A stretch of 55,880 bases of DNA from positions 1 through 55,880 of the IMG/VR virus record IMGVR_UViG_3300042446_001084; one strand, written 5' to 3'. The first letter of the stretch is position 1, and each line of letters starts with the position of its first letter. Positions 1-8,643 of this stretch are shown here, in pieces. The notes under the pieces were generated by a model. It was not told where the DNA came from. It made no database searches and saw nothing but the letters and a program-made list of their open reading frames with translations. This DNA comes from a virus. The position numbers and the translations under genes were made by a program.

Positions 1-113
1 TTTGCTTCTGCAACATCAGCATGAGACTTCATCAACTGATCCAGTTGCGGTCTTGTTGCATAACCATCTAAACTCCAGTCATGCGACTCTAACGCCGTTG
101 CTAGGTCAGTCAC
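1..113 (-). CDS. Partial small phage protein (3' end outside window)
   Basis: An open frame starts at a GTG two bases downstream of the stop of the BAX-inhibitor gene and runs off the left edge. It is preceded by AGGA about nine bases before the GTG, a reasonable ribosome site. The visible 37 residues begin VTDLATALESHDWSLDG. Small proteins with an ALE-HDW motif occur in T4-like phages of aquatic bacteria, but I know of no function. The tight spacing and coding-like composition support it as the last visible gene of this operon. The start choice is moderately secure. Confidence 0.55.
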   Translation of the reverse strand, partial: MTDLATALESHDWSLDGYATRPQLDQLMKSHADVAEA

Positions 114-115
114 AA

Positions 116-811
116 TTATTTCCTATCACCAAACAACTGCAACAGGTTCAAGAACAAGTTGATAAAGTCCATGTACAAGGTCAGCGCACCACGAACTTCG
201 GCCACGTCGCTGGTTTCGGTACTGAGTTCTTCACGAATCTTTTGCGTGTCATAGGCAGTCAATCCAAGGAAGATAATAATTGCTAGTGCGGAGATCACCA
301 TCTGCATCACAGTTGATCCAATAAAGATATTCACAATACTGGCAATAACAATAGCAATCAGTCCAACAAACATAAACTTGCCCATGCTATCTAGACTTTG
401 TTTGGTGAAGTAGCCATAGCCACTCATCACCCCAAACAGAATGGCAGCACCCATAAATGCTGACACAATTGATCCCATAGTGAACACAGCAAAGATCATT
501 GCAAAACTCAGGCCCATCAGGGCCGCAAAGCCATGCAAGCATAACTGTGCCACACTCTTAGTAGGATTGTTACCTAGTACCATAGCAACACCAAAGATTG
601 CCGCAAGTGGTGAAAAGATCACAATCCATTTCAACCAACCTGTAAAAAAGAATGCCAGCAACTCTGGACTAGATCCTACAAAGTAACTCACAAACATTGA
701 TACTATTACAGCAAGACTCATGTGTCCATACACACGACCCATTGCTGAATTGATTTCTTCTGCTGAGCGGTAATTTACAATACCATTATCAGTATAATTT
801 GCACCAAACAT
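116..811 (-). CDS. BAX inhibitor-1 / YccA-like integral membrane protein
   Basis: A 231-residue, very hydrophobic protein with about seven membrane segments, the usual size for the BI-1/YccA/YbhL family (TMBIM). The C-terminal end carries a typical signature: a last membrane segment, then GLTAYDTQKIRE, followed by a second hydrophobic region (ALTLYMDFINLFLNLLQLFG). In bacteria YccA binds and restrains the FtsH protease, and YbhL-type proteins are calcium-leak channels. A phage copy could modulate the host membrane or FtsH during infection (inference). GGAG lies just before the ATG. It is first after two small genes on the same strand. Confidence 0.9.
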   Translation of the reverse strand: MFGANYTDNGIVNYRSAEEINSAMGRVYGHMSLAVIVSMFVSYFVGSSPELLAFFFTGWLKWIVIFSPLAAIFGVAMVLGNNPTKSVAQLCLHGFAALMGLSFAMIFAVFTMGSIVSAFMGAAILFGVMSGYGYFTKQSLDSMGKFMFVGLIAIVIASIVNIFIGSTVMQMVISALAIIIFLGLTAYDTQKIREELSTETSDVAEVRGALTLYMDFINLFLNLLQLFGDRK

Positions 812-821
812 ATTTTTCTCC

Positions 822-1013
822 TTAATTATCTAAGTCCATTGAAATCCACTCTTTGACCACTGCAATAAGTTCTTCTTCTGTATTGCACATAACCTTGGCG
901 GTCTTCCATTCTTCTTTCTTATCGCGACCACCAACTTCTACCATGAAGCCGTTGTCATAACGATTAAGACTGATGTTTTCATTTACTTTTGCAAGTTTAG
1001 TTAGTTTTGCCAT
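822..1013 (-). CDS. Small conserved phage protein
   Basis: A 63-residue acidic protein starting MAKLTKLAKVNENISLNRYD. I chose the internal ATG at 1013 because AAGGAA sits eight bases upstream, while the longer frame has no ribosome site. The middle reads like a small beta-rich domain (RYDNGFMVEVGGRDKKEEWK) followed by a helix. I do not recognise a family. It lies between the BI-1-like gene and a 180-residue unknown, all co-directional. Confidence 0.7.
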   Translation of the reverse strand: MAKLTKLAKVNENISLNRYDNGFMVEVGGRDKKEEWKTAKVMCNTEEELIAVVKEWISMDLDN

Positions 1014-1023
1014 TTTTATTTCC

Positions 1024-1566
1024 TTATTTAAACGTTGAATCATTTTTATACTGAGTCCAGTCAGTGAATGTTTCGCGCCTTGTTAACTCATGCAGACTAT
1101 GACACCAGACGCCAGGATTGGTAGCGGCAAAGTCTTTATCATCTAGTTTAATTGTGGCATTGTATCCTAGTTGTTGGATGTAAGGTAGTTTAACACTGAT
1201 CATTGGAATGAACAAGTGATGTTCAACTAATCCGCTTTCCAACAGTCCTTCGACATTTTTTTGGTCAATGTCAAGAGTACACCAATAACCTAGGTCTAAA
1301 AAGTATTGAATTAATTTTTCCCAAGGATTCCAAAAAACAGCATCATTGGTTTCAATATGAATTGGAAAACTCATATTTGCGCCAAAGTAAATGTGTTTTA
1401 TACGCTGGGTAGAATCTGAGTGACTATTTTGCTCATCTAATATTTCTTTAATGTCATTGGGCGATTGTAATCCAACTACAAAAAGAGTATTCATTCCATA
1501 AGCAGGAGTGTGTTCAACTTCTTTGCCAAAGAAGAACTTGATATTATTGTGACCTTCGCGATTCAT
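1024..1566 (-). CDS. Conserved phage protein of unknown function
   Basis: A 180-residue protein beginning MNREGHNNIKFFFGKEVEHTP. Its ATG overlaps the stop codon of the upstream gene (ATGA), which implies translational coupling. Visible stretches such as FVVGLQSPNDI and HIYFGANMSFP look like a compact alpha/beta domain. There is no signal peptide or membrane segment. I recall similar-looking unannotated proteins in T4-like phages of cyanobacteria but cannot assign a role. Confidence 0.75.
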   Translation of the reverse strand: MNREGHNNIKFFFGKEVEHTPAYGMNTLFVVGLQSPNDIKEILDEQNSHSDSTQRIKHIYFGANMSFPIHIETNDAVFWNPWEKLIQYFLDLGYWCTLDIDQKNVEGLLESGLVEHHLFIPMISVKLPYIQQLGYNATIKLDDKDFAATNPGVWCHSLHELTRRETFTDWTQYKNDSTFK

Positions 1567-1769
1567 CGTTCATCATCCCAGGGAATCTCTTGTTCGTATT
1601 CGTATTGTTGTTTGCGTAGTGCTGACAGTTGATCTAAAACTGTTAGTTTTTGTTTTTTAAGATTTTGCATTAACTCGTCGGTGTACACACCCGACTTTTC
1701 TAATGTGTCAATCTTGTCATGGAGCACACGGTGTGACTCCTCAAGCATGCGAATTTTTCCCTTGTGCAT
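1563..1769 (-). CDS. DUF465/YdcH-like coiled-coil protein
   Basis: A 68-residue protein made mostly of a helical hairpin. The segment MQNLKKQKLTVLDQLSAL closely resembles the C-terminal helix of the DUF465 (YdcH) family, whose members carry a KKQKLQLKD-type motif. Function in bacteria is unknown. GGAG is found eight bases before this ATG, inside the 3' end of the upstream DpdA-like gene, so it overlaps that gene by 29 bases. The product is acidic at its C-terminus. Confidence 0.7.
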   Translation of the reverse strand: MHKGKIRMLEESHRVLHDKIDTLEKSGVYTDELMQNLKKQKLTVLDQLSALRKQQYEYEQEIPWDDER

Positions 1770-3306
1770 TTAAATTCTCCAATTGATCTAAAAGTGATTC
1801 ATCAAACTCATCTGATGACCGGGTGCTTTCAACTTCAAACAAGTTATTAAATTGTGTATGTGCGTTGGTTGTTTTCTTACCAGTAAAACCTCTAGTGCCT
1901 ATGATCTGATCCCAAAACTTCGAATGTTGGTTAATCAAGTCAAGACTCTTTTGTCTGTCTTTAAGGCTAAAGATTTTATCTATTAAGTCCCTAAATTTTA
2001 CACGATCAAAGGTTTCTCGGACAAGCATTCCGGGCAACAAGCCTGCATCATATTGCCTATTTGCTTCCTGTACTGCTCGAATGTGATGCCAAACATTGTG
2101 CCCCATCATCAAAGCATAGCTAAAACTATCCCATGATGTGCGACCTTCTTTGCCAATCTTATTAAGATCACCAGGTTTATAAATGCAAACATCCTTAATG
2201 CCCATTCTTGAACTAATTGGACTGTCTTCAAACAAGCTGTGTACTTTGTCTTGTATTACTGCATCTCTAAAACTTCTTGTGTCGATAGAATATTTTTTAT
2301 CATCTGCAGTTGGTTCCATTTGATAAGACCACTTGCCTCTATCTTCCACACGTAGATTGGTGTAGATTTGTCCATTGGCTGTGGCAAGGAAAGGGCTGGC
2401 ACAGTCAAAGCTGATGGTGAACTTGGGATTGTGATAACGTCTAACTGCACGTTGAACATCAGTAAGCAAACACGCCCACTCAAGTTTGCTTGTACCTAAA
2501 AAGTGCATCCAATCATGTAGGCCTTCTTCTAATAGACCATCGTGAATTAGTGTAATTAATCTTTTTAGAACCAAGTGAACATCACACATGTTCTGACCAC
2601 CCATGCCCCAGCCGTTAAATGGTCGTTCGTATTTGGAAGGGTCGCAGTAATCCTTCATCAAACTGTACCAGTGGTCGGCCTCTCCATGATTACCACCTTG
2701 CAGTACATTTAGAATCTTGACATTGCCGTGTCTATTTTTAATCCAATATTCGTTGTTGTACTTTGTGGCACTCACTGCATCGTCGTAGCTAAAAATACCA
2801 CATGCGGCAGCGGCCTTTGGATCACGGAATGTCCAAGTTGGAATATCCATGGTCATTCCGTATGTGCCCAGACCGCATTGCCATTCTAATACTGCTCTGC
2901 GTTTTTTCTCTGCGGCTTTGTCTGTGGGATCAGCCCAGCGACCGGGCCATACACCCTTGGCTATCTGGAATCCGCCGGAGTCCAAAATCATGAGACTGTT
3001 TGGATCCCTGTTTCGAACCATGTCTTCTTTTGGATCTACCTTGGCCAGATCTAGGTTGGCATGACCCGCTGAGTAAAGACTGTACTTGTATGGAAATAAC
3101 CCTTTTTGTGGACTGAGCCAATTAAGCATTTCCATGTCAGGGATTGCTGTGGGCATACGTGCTGGTTCAATATATTGTTCAGTACGTTGCCTGCCCACAT
3201 ACGAAGCATAGAAACTACTAATAGCAGGCAAAAACACAGCATAGTCACTTTGCTGTGCTGTTAAATTGTCCTGCGTGACTGAGCTATTATTTTCTTTAAG
3301 ATCCAT
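1741..3306 (-). CDS. dpdA: DpdA-like DNA transglycosylase (TGT fold), 7-deazaguanine DNA modification
   Basis: A 521-residue protein with the order of motifs of the tRNA-guanine transglycosylase superfamily: MILDSGGFQ (about 106-114), MTMDIPTW (151-158), NVLQGG (200-205), GWGMGG (232-237), HFLGTSKLEW (268-277) and ISFDCASPF (298-306), with Asp301 in the place of the TGT nucleophile. Phage and bacterial DpdA proteins use this fold to swap guanine in DNA for a 7-deazaguanine base, which blocks host restriction. The protein differs strongly from bacterial tRNA TGT (no tRNA zinc site was recognised), and the replication-gene setting fits DNA modification. The base-synthesis genes (folE, queD, queE, queC) are not in this window. 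The family call is fairly sure; the exact substrate is unknown. Confidence 0.8.
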   Translation of the reverse strand: MDLKENNSSVTQDNLTAQQSDYAVFLPAISSFYASYVGRQRTEQYIEPARMPTAIPDMEMLNWLSPQKGLFPYKYSLYSAGHANLDLAKVDPKEDMVRNRDPNSLMILDSGGFQIAKGVWPGRWADPTDKAAEKKRRAVLEWQCGLGTYGMTMDIPTWTFRDPKAAAACGIFSYDDAVSATKYNNEYWIKNRHGNVKILNVLQGGNHGEADHWYSLMKDYCDPSKYERPFNGWGMGGQNMCDVHLVLKRLITLIHDGLLEEGLHDWMHFLGTSKLEWACLLTDVQRAVRRYHNPKFTISFDCASPFLATANGQIYTNLRVEDRGKWSYQMEPTADDKKYSIDTRSFRDAVIQDKVHSLFEDSPISSRMGIKDVCIYKPGDLNKIGKEGRTSWDSFSYALMMGHNVWHHIRAVQEANRQYDAGLLPGMLVRETFDRVKFRDLIDKIFSLKDRQKSLDLINQHSKFWDQIIGTRGFTGKKTTNAHTQFNNLFEVESTRSSDEFDESLLDQLENLNAQGKNSHA

Positions 3307-3321
3307 CAGAATAACAATCTT

Positions 3322-4053
3322 TTATTTGCTATGTGCTGGAAGAATATAATTGTATTCTGCAATGCCACTGTTTACAGTAATCTGTGCGGCACCGTCATCG
3401 CTGATTTTAAATGTTTTATCACCAGTTAGATCTAGAATACTGATTACCTGTGACTTGGGCCAAGACCATGCACGTTTCAATTGTCCACTGATACCTGAGT
3501 GGAACACAAATTCACCAGCATGTGTTGAGTGATCACCAAAATATAATTTTAGATCTGTACCTTCGGTACGTGCTTGAAACGATGGCTCTTCTGCATTGGC
3601 CTGACTTTGCATCTTAAGACGTTGAATTCCTGCATTGGTTGGTTCGAATTCAATGTGCCAGTTCACACCCTTGAACTTGACTGTTTTAAGTTTTTCGGCA
3701 ATTATCTCACTGGTCATAAAACGATAGTCGTTTTTAAAGTCGCCTACTTTGTTTTTAAAGTGTAAGCCCACCGGCACAGATTCACCATTGCGGTCTTGTC
3801 GCTTGACAGTGATCTCAGCATTTTCTTTATACTCTTGCAAGTTTAATAGAATTTTAAGTTTGCTTAGATTAGGCATGCCAAATGTGCCAATAAAGTCAGG
3901 AACTGGATTTAAAAATTTAGCCTGGACTACAACTGAACGATCTTCGGCCATGCCGTCGATGACAGTTTCGGTTTCTGTTCCTGTAATCTTAATTAGGTCG
4001 ATACAGCCAAGATCGAATGTGTGTTGTACTAAGTCTAGTAAGTGGTCTTTCAT
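3322..4053 (-). CDS. 45: DNA polymerase sliding clamp (T4 gp45-like)
   Basis: A 243-residue protein whose length and layout fit the T4 gp45 trimeric clamp. The FIGTFGMPNLSKLKILLNL segment matches the clamp position where gp45 has a similar FLGIL segment, and the C-terminal third (SQVISILDLTGDKTFKISDD) has the alternating strands of the second clamp domain. It sits two genes downstream of DNA polymerase on the same strand. GGAG precedes the ATG, and a sigma-70-like promoter lies just upstream (4077-4105). The alternative is another small beta-rich replication factor; the context makes the clamp most likely. Confidence 0.75.
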   Translation of the reverse strand: MKDHLLDLVQHTFDLGCIDLIKITGTETETVIDGMAEDRSVVVQAKFLNPVPDFIGTFGMPNLSKLKILLNLQEYKENAEITVKRQDRNGESVPVGLHFKNKVGDFKNDYRFMTSEIIAEKLKTVKFKGVNWHIEFEPTNAGIQRLKMQSQANAEEPSFQARTEGTDLKLYFGDHSTHAGEFVFHSGISGQLKRAWSWPKSQVISILDLTGDKTFKISDDGAAQITVNSGIAEYNYILPAHSK

Positions 4054-4076
4054 ATTTTCTCCAAAGTGTTAAAAGT

Positions 4077-4105
4077 ATTATACAAGGGTTATTTAGATTT
4101 TGCAA
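4077..4105 (-). promoter_or_regulatory. Sigma-70-like promoter for the sliding clamp gene
   Basis: On the minus strand, TTGCAA (4100-4105) and TATAAT (4077-4082) are separated by exactly 17 bases, with a perfect -10 box. It lies in the last codons of the methyltransferase gene and about 25 bases before the clamp ATG. It would give the clamp its own expression by host RNA polymerase in addition to read-through from the polymerase operon. Confidence 0.7.
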
Positions 4106-5033
4106 CGATTTCGGCCAAACTTTGTCCACCTCTAATACTGGACAATGTACCCGGCTTACGCAATTCTACCCAACAGCTGGCCGCATCTACATGAAATGTT
4201 TGTCTCACTTCATACCCTATTGAACGTGCAAGATTTAATACCATTGCGCCGGGTGTGTAGCACATAAAGCTACGCTCGGTCAATTCAACTCCTGCGGCAC
4301 GGTCGCAATCGTTAAATGTTATAGCAAATGTTCCACCATTTTTGAGTTTTTTGTATATTTCAATAAGGTAACATTTGATTACTTCAAATGGTTTAAAATT
4401 AAAAAAGTTATAAGCAAGACAAAACCCAAATTGATTGTCAGGGATGTTATCCAGCATAGTGTGTTCACATGATTCTTGGATCACATACGATCGTAGTCGA
4501 CGTTGATATTGTCTACTAAATTTTAATACAGCAGGATCTAACAACTCATTGGTAACATCAACAAGATACAACGGATCGCAACCAACCAATTGCCGTATCC
4601 AATCTTCTCGACCCGGACGAATAATCATACCTGCATGATGCCAGTCACCATACAGCCCAATTCTTCCTTTGATAAAATCAAATGCTGAGTGTTCCAGAGT
4701 AGGCCGTCGATCTAAAATGTATTCAGCTGAGTCATGCACCATTTCTTGATCATATAGTCTATAACTTTCTTGAAAATACGCCGATTCCTGATTGGAAATT
4801 ATTGATGCAAGTTCTTCTTTGACTTTCTCAATGGTGTCGTCAAATTTAGTAAACGCTGAATTAATATTTTTGTAGTCGTCCTCTAATTCTCGAATTAAAT
4901 CGTTAAATTGAATTCCGTGGGTAGCTACTGTATGTAATACTGGTCCAAGTTTTTCGTGCGTGAGCGGAATAACATCAATTGGTGTTAAATCGTCTAGCAA
5001 ATTTTTGTATGCCACAAGAGAACTTAATTTCAT
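4089..5033 (-). CDS. Putative SAM-dependent methyltransferase with helical N-terminus
   Basis: A 314-residue protein. Residues 40-110 look helical or coiled-coil (many E/K/D). The middle and C-terminal parts resemble a class I methyltransferase: PLYLVDVTNELL (motif I/II region), QFGFCLAYNFFNF, then LKNGGTFAITFNDCD, the usual motif-VI-like strand after a KL-GG turn. The classical glycine-rich loop is not clear, so activity is uncertain. Its ATG overlaps the polymerase stop by four bases. The target is unknown: DNA, protein or a small molecule. Confidence 0.55.
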   Translation of the reverse strand: MKLSSLVAYKNLLDDLTPIDVIPLTHEKLGPVLHTVATHGIQFNDLIRELEDDYKNINSAFTKFDDTIEKVKEELASIISNQESAYFQESYRLYDQEMVHDSAEYILDRRPTLEHSAFDFIKGRIGLYGDWHHAGMIIRPGREDWIRQLVGCDPLYLVDVTNELLDPAVLKFSRQYQRRLRSYVIQESCEHTMLDNIPDNQFGFCLAYNFFNFKPFEVIKCYLIEIYKKLKNGGTFAITFNDCDRAAGVELTERSFMCYTPGAMVLNLARSIGYEVRQTFHVDAASCWVELRKPGTLSSIRGGQSLAEIVAKSK

Positions 5034-7690
5034 GAGAAGTCAAATAATGTTTGAAATGTATTTTCTGTGTTGGTTGCACTAGCAAGATCCCATTCTAGTA
5101 CACCCAACAAGTTATCAATTTTTTGATCCACAACAGTGGCCTCCATCTCGCCATCGTTGAACGGCAAGTCTTTGAACCATTGTGGCAAATGTAGTTCGTC
5201 TGTGGGATAACCAATTGATGTCCAGCCCAGGGGATTTGATTTTAGTTTGCACACAATGGTTTTCATACCGTCAACCACTTGCATGGAATAGTTGTCCCCG
5301 TTCATCTTACGCATGTTATTCCAGTTGATGGCTGCTCTAACATGCCCGGGCATGTTGGCTTTGCCCAAGCGGGCTTCTTCTGCCGCATACTTGGTCAAGT
5401 TGTTCACACGCTTGGGCGAACCTTTTTCCCAACCTGGACGATCAGCAAATATGTACTTGAAGTCTCGGATTTTTTCAATGATGATCTCACGCTTGGTACC
5501 TATCAATACTTCGTTAAGAATGTCACTGAGAAATTCTTGAATGACCTTGGGCGTGTCACTGCGCTTCAAATCCAGGCCCATGGCCTTGACCTTGCCTGGC
5601 TTGCCTGCCACATCCAGTCGCTTGCCTTCCTTGTCAATGATCATCACAGCATAACGCTTCTTGGTAATGAATAATCCTTTGCTGGCAACAATTTCTCGAC
5701 CGCCCTTGATAATTGATCCCATTTCTCTTGGCACATGAAATGCCTGTTCCATAAATCCTGGGAAACTTTGATTCACTTGTTCAGCAATAGAGTCATACAA
5801 TGCAATGGCAATTTCTTTTGACCATTCCATGCGACCTGCTTCTACTTCGGCTTTGACAGCACTCCATGCACTAAAGTAACAGGAGTCTGTGTCACCATAA
5901 ATGATGCTTTCGCCTGTGTGATCATACTTGCCATGTATGCACTCGTTCACATGAGCATCCATGTGCCGGGCAATGCTACGCCCAGTCAAAGTGGTACTTT
6001 GACCAATTCGTTTGTCAAAGAATCTACAACCAGGATTAAGAATAGCACCATACAAGCTGTTCAAGTTAATCTTCTTGACCAACTGACGCTTGTCCCAGTA
6101 TTCTTCATCTTCTTTTGTTTTGCATTCTTTTAGTTTGGCCTGCATTTCTTTACGTTCAGCATACCAACGTTTTAACAAGCCTGGTATGATGCCTTCTGTG
6201 GCATAGGTAAAGATAGTGCCATTGGCGCTCAAGATCCAGGGTTGATTTGAATCAAAGATCATCTTCCATATTTCGGCGGCACTATGCACAGTCTCCTCGC
6301 CCGACTGCCAGTCAATGGTGATCTCTGTGCCACGTTGCTGTTCCATCACTGCTGTGTATTCCATGGTGGCAAACAAGCCCTCCCAGGCACCGGCAAAACT
6401 GGAACCTTTGCTGGTCTTTTCTCGAATCAAATGATCTGTCATTATCGGTCGGAGTTGACCAACAATGGTTTCGGGTCCCATGTTAAGAGCACGGATTGCT
6501 GACGGGTAGAGCGAGTTGATGTCGATACTACCAATGTATTCGTGGACTCCTTTTTTGGGATAAGCAACATAGGCACCTGCGGCTTGCGTGTCTTCATCTG
6601 TGAGTCTTTCTTTACGGTTAGGAACTACCATTCCACGTTCGTGGGCTTCATTAATAATTGCTTGTTCTGTCACTGCCACAGCACCCATGGTGGTTGGCAG
6701 TAACACAGTATTCTCATGTGCCAAGGTATTGGCTAGGTCTAGGAAACGCAGTTTCTTGTCAATGTCACTCAACAGTTTTGTATCTTGTCTGTTGTACTCA
6801 ATGAATGTTTTGAAGTTTTGATTGTACAACTGGTCCAAGGTACCTTCAAATGCTGTCTTTGATCCCAGTTCTTCGTACTCACCAATTGCATCTAGACTGT
6901 ATGAATGTCGCTCTTCGTATGTGTATTTGCGATACAATTGCATGTAGTCTAGATGCACACGGCCAATCAAGTCAAAGGTCTCATTTTCACTGCCAAAACG
7001 TTCAAACATACGCTTCTTGGGCAGTTGCCCCCACAAGCAGAATCTCCTGGTGTCATCTTTGCTGAGCACACGAGTTGTTCTGTTGATTGTATATGGTATG
7101 TCGTAGCCTTCTGAGTTCCAGCCACTCAGCACATCTGCGTCTTCAATAAGATTTAAAAAGGTATCCAACAAGTCTGCTTCTTTTTCAAACACAAAACAGT
7201 TAGGGAATTCTCTAGCAATTTCATTTGCAGTCTCTGCACTCATGTGCCTAGGTGGAACAACCAAGGTGACCATCTGGTCCAGCCAGTCCATGTAAACACT
7301 GATAGCAGTGATAGGATTGAATGGATCATCGGGTCTGCTGAAGCCACGTTCAGGATCAAAGTCTACTTCAATGTCAAAGAACGCTACATTAAGTTTAGGG
7401 CCGTCTTGCCCTTTGTAGTTTTCTTCCAGGCATCTAAACACAGGTTTGATATCTGCTTCGTACAAGTTCTTGTGACTTTGTACTCGCAGTTCCTTACGAA
7501 ACTCTTTGTTGTTGCGTGTGGAGAATCTACTGACAGATGTGCCATAGATGCTTTGAAACTTGCCTCTAGGGTCATCATAATAAAAGATGTAGTTGGCAGG
7601 GTATTCTTCGTAGTACCTTTGTCCATTCTTACGACCCACAATGTGAATACGATCGTGCTCACGATCAAATAGTGCGTCAATGTAACTCAT
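5030..7690 (-). CDS. 43: Family B replicative DNA polymerase (T4 gp43-like)
   Basis: An 886-residue enzyme with all family B landmarks. Exonuclease motifs: FFDIEVDF (about 104-111), SGWNSEGYDIPY (189-200) and YNRQDTKLL (299-307). Polymerase motifs: SIDINSLYPSAIR (388-400, motif A), KKINLNSLYGA (539-549, motif B), YGDTDSCYF (598-606, motif C) and KKRYA downstream. Proofreading and polymerisation residues are therefore intact. Its size is close to T4 gp43 (898). It lies between clpP and a methyltransferase, with the clamp gene following. It probably replicates the phage genome together with the clamp and clamp loader found here. Confidence 0.97.
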   Translation of the reverse strand: MSYIDALFDREHDRIHIVGRKNGQRYYEEYPANYIFYYDDPRGKFQSIYGTSVSRFSTRNNKEFRKELRVQSHKNLYEADIKPVFRCLEENYKGQDGPKLNVAFFDIEVDFDPERGFSRPDDPFNPITAISVYMDWLDQMVTLVVPPRHMSAETANEIAREFPNCFVFEKEADLLDTFLNLIEDADVLSGWNSEGYDIPYTINRTTRVLSKDDTRRFCLWGQLPKKRMFERFGSENETFDLIGRVHLDYMQLYRKYTYEERHSYSLDAIGEYEELGSKTAFEGTLDQLYNQNFKTFIEYNRQDTKLLSDIDKKLRFLDLANTLAHENTVLLPTTMGAVAVTEQAIINEAHERGMVVPNRKERLTDEDTQAAGAYVAYPKKGVHEYIGSIDINSLYPSAIRALNMGPETIVGQLRPIMTDHLIREKTSKGSSFAGAWEGLFATMEYTAVMEQQRGTEITIDWQSGEETVHSAAEIWKMIFDSNQPWILSANGTIFTYATEGIIPGLLKRWYAERKEMQAKLKECKTKEDEEYWDKRQLVKKINLNSLYGAILNPGCRFFDKRIGQSTTLTGRSIARHMDAHVNECIHGKYDHTGESIIYGDTDSCYFSAWSAVKAEVEAGRMEWSKEIAIALYDSIAEQVNQSFPGFMEQAFHVPREMGSIIKGGREIVASKGLFITKKRYAVMIIDKEGKRLDVAGKPGKVKAMGLDLKRSDTPKVIQEFLSDILNEVLIGTKREIIIEKIRDFKYIFADRPGWEKGSPKRVNNLTKYAAEEARLGKANMPGHVRAAINWNNMRKMNGDNYSMQVVDGMKTIVCKLKSNPLGWTSIGYPTDELHLPQWFKDLPFNDGEMEATVVDQKIDNLLGVLEWDLASATNTENTFQTLFDFS

Positions 7691-7706
7691 TTATCTCCAC
7701 TTAACA

Positions 7707-8300
7707 TTAAATATCACGTGTAGTTATCACTTTGTCGGCAAGACCGTAATTAACTGATTCCTCTGCTGACATAAACTTGTCACGATCCATATCTTCAGTT
7801 AGCTGTTCAAAAGTTTTACCCGTTGAGTTGTGCTTGACATAAATTTCAGTTAAACGTTTCTTCAAATAGGTAATTTCTTTGTAGCTAATTTCGATATCGC
7901 TTTGCATGCCACGAGCGCCACCACTAGGTTGGTGTATCATGTGTCGTGCATTAGGCAGGATCATGCGCTTGCCTTTGGCACCCGATTGTGCCAACAAACT
8001 TCCCATGCTACATGCTTGTCCCATTACAATGGTATTAACATCGGGTTTAATAAACTGCATGGTATCATAGATAGCCATACCAGCAGTGACACTACCTCCA
8101 GGGCTGTTGATGTACATACTGATATCTTTGTCTGGGTTTTCGCTCTCGAGAAATAGTAGTTGAGCAACAATTAGATTTGCCATTTGATCATGTACTTCAC
8201 CTTCAAGTAAAATCACACGGTCACGTAACAAGCGGCTATAGATATCATAGCTACGCTCACCTTTGCTGGTTTGTTCCAGCACCATTGGTACTAATGCCAT
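7707..8300 (-). CDS. clpP: ATP-dependent Clp protease proteolytic subunit
   Basis: A 197-residue ClpP with the complete catalytic triad at classic positions: Ser98 in GQACSMGS, His123 in MIHQPSGG and Asp172 in EDMDRD. The oligomer-forming and substrate-groove motifs ([19 protein letters not shown]) are also present. It forms double heptamer rings that degrade proteins fed by a Clp ATPase; a matching ClpA with a ClpP-docking loop is encoded at 24752-27043. It sits directly between dsbA-like and polymerase genes, so it is expressed with replication genes. Confidence 0.97.
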   Translation of the reverse strand: MALVPMVLEQTSKGERSYDIYSRLLRDRVILLEGEVHDQMANLIVAQLLFLESENPDKDISMYINSPGGSVTAGMAIYDTMQFIKPDVNTIVMGQACSMGSLLAQSGAKGKRMILPNARHMIHQPSGGARGMQSDIEISYKEITYLKKRLTEIYVKHNSTGKTFEQLTEDMDRDKFMSAEESVNYGLADKVITTRDI

Positions 8301-8309
8301 ATTTTACCT

Positions 8310-8570
8310 TTAAAGAGTTTTGCCGGCAGTTTCGAGAATAGTTTCCAGGAGCTCGTGGTCCTGTCGTGTTTTTCCTAGTTCAGCTTTGTGTGCGATCTTG
8401 ATTGCTTTTTTAAGAACAGCTGGTTTGATTTCAAGTTCTTCGGCGATGGCTTTAATGGTATCGTTTAGGCCGCCATTTAAAGTTTCAACTTCGTGCATGA
8501 CTTGCATGCCTTCATTGATAATTTGAATAAGTTTAATCTTTTGATCGCCATTAAATGTTTTGTTGTCCAC
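8310..8570 (-). CDS. dsbA: DsbA-like double-stranded DNA-binding protein
   Basis: An 86-residue helical protein starting at GTG with AGGAG seven bases upstream. The pattern VETLNGGLNDTIKAIAEELE followed by LKKAIKIAHK matches the layout of T4 DsbA, an 89-residue dsDNA-binding protein that helps late transcription (helix, short turn, IK-I-eeL-i, then a helix ending in HK). It is the first gene after a strong sigma-70-like promoter and is followed ten bases later by clpP. The call rests on pattern similarity, so it is moderate. Confidence 0.6.
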   Translation of the reverse strand: MDNKTFNGDQKIKLIQIINEGMQVMHEVETLNGGLNDTIKAIAEELEIKPAVLKKAIKIAHKAELGKTRQDHELLETILETAGKTL

Positions 8571-8590
8571 GAGAGTTCTCCTAAAAACAT

Positions 8591-8619
8591 AGTATAACAG
8601 GTTTACCTGCCTAGGTCAA
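8591..8619 (-). promoter_or_regulatory. Strong sigma-70-like promoter with palindromic spacer
   Basis: TTGACC (8614-8619) and TATACT (8591-8596) on the minus strand are 17 bases apart, a near-consensus sigma-70 promoter. The spacer contains the perfect inverted repeat CAGGT-AA-ACCTG, a possible operator. It drives dsbA-like, clpP and the DNA polymerase operon, about 20 bases before the GTG of the first gene. Confidence 0.75.
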
Positions 8620-8643
8620 CAATATATGGCTGTTTTGGTAGAA

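Noticed and set aside
2930-3121. Overlapping minus-strand frame within the DpdA-like gene
   Set aside because: Different frame inside a well-supported conserved gene; no independent signal.
7384-7680. Alternative minus-strand frame at the polymerase start
   Set aside because: Overlaps the polymerase N-terminus in another frame without support.
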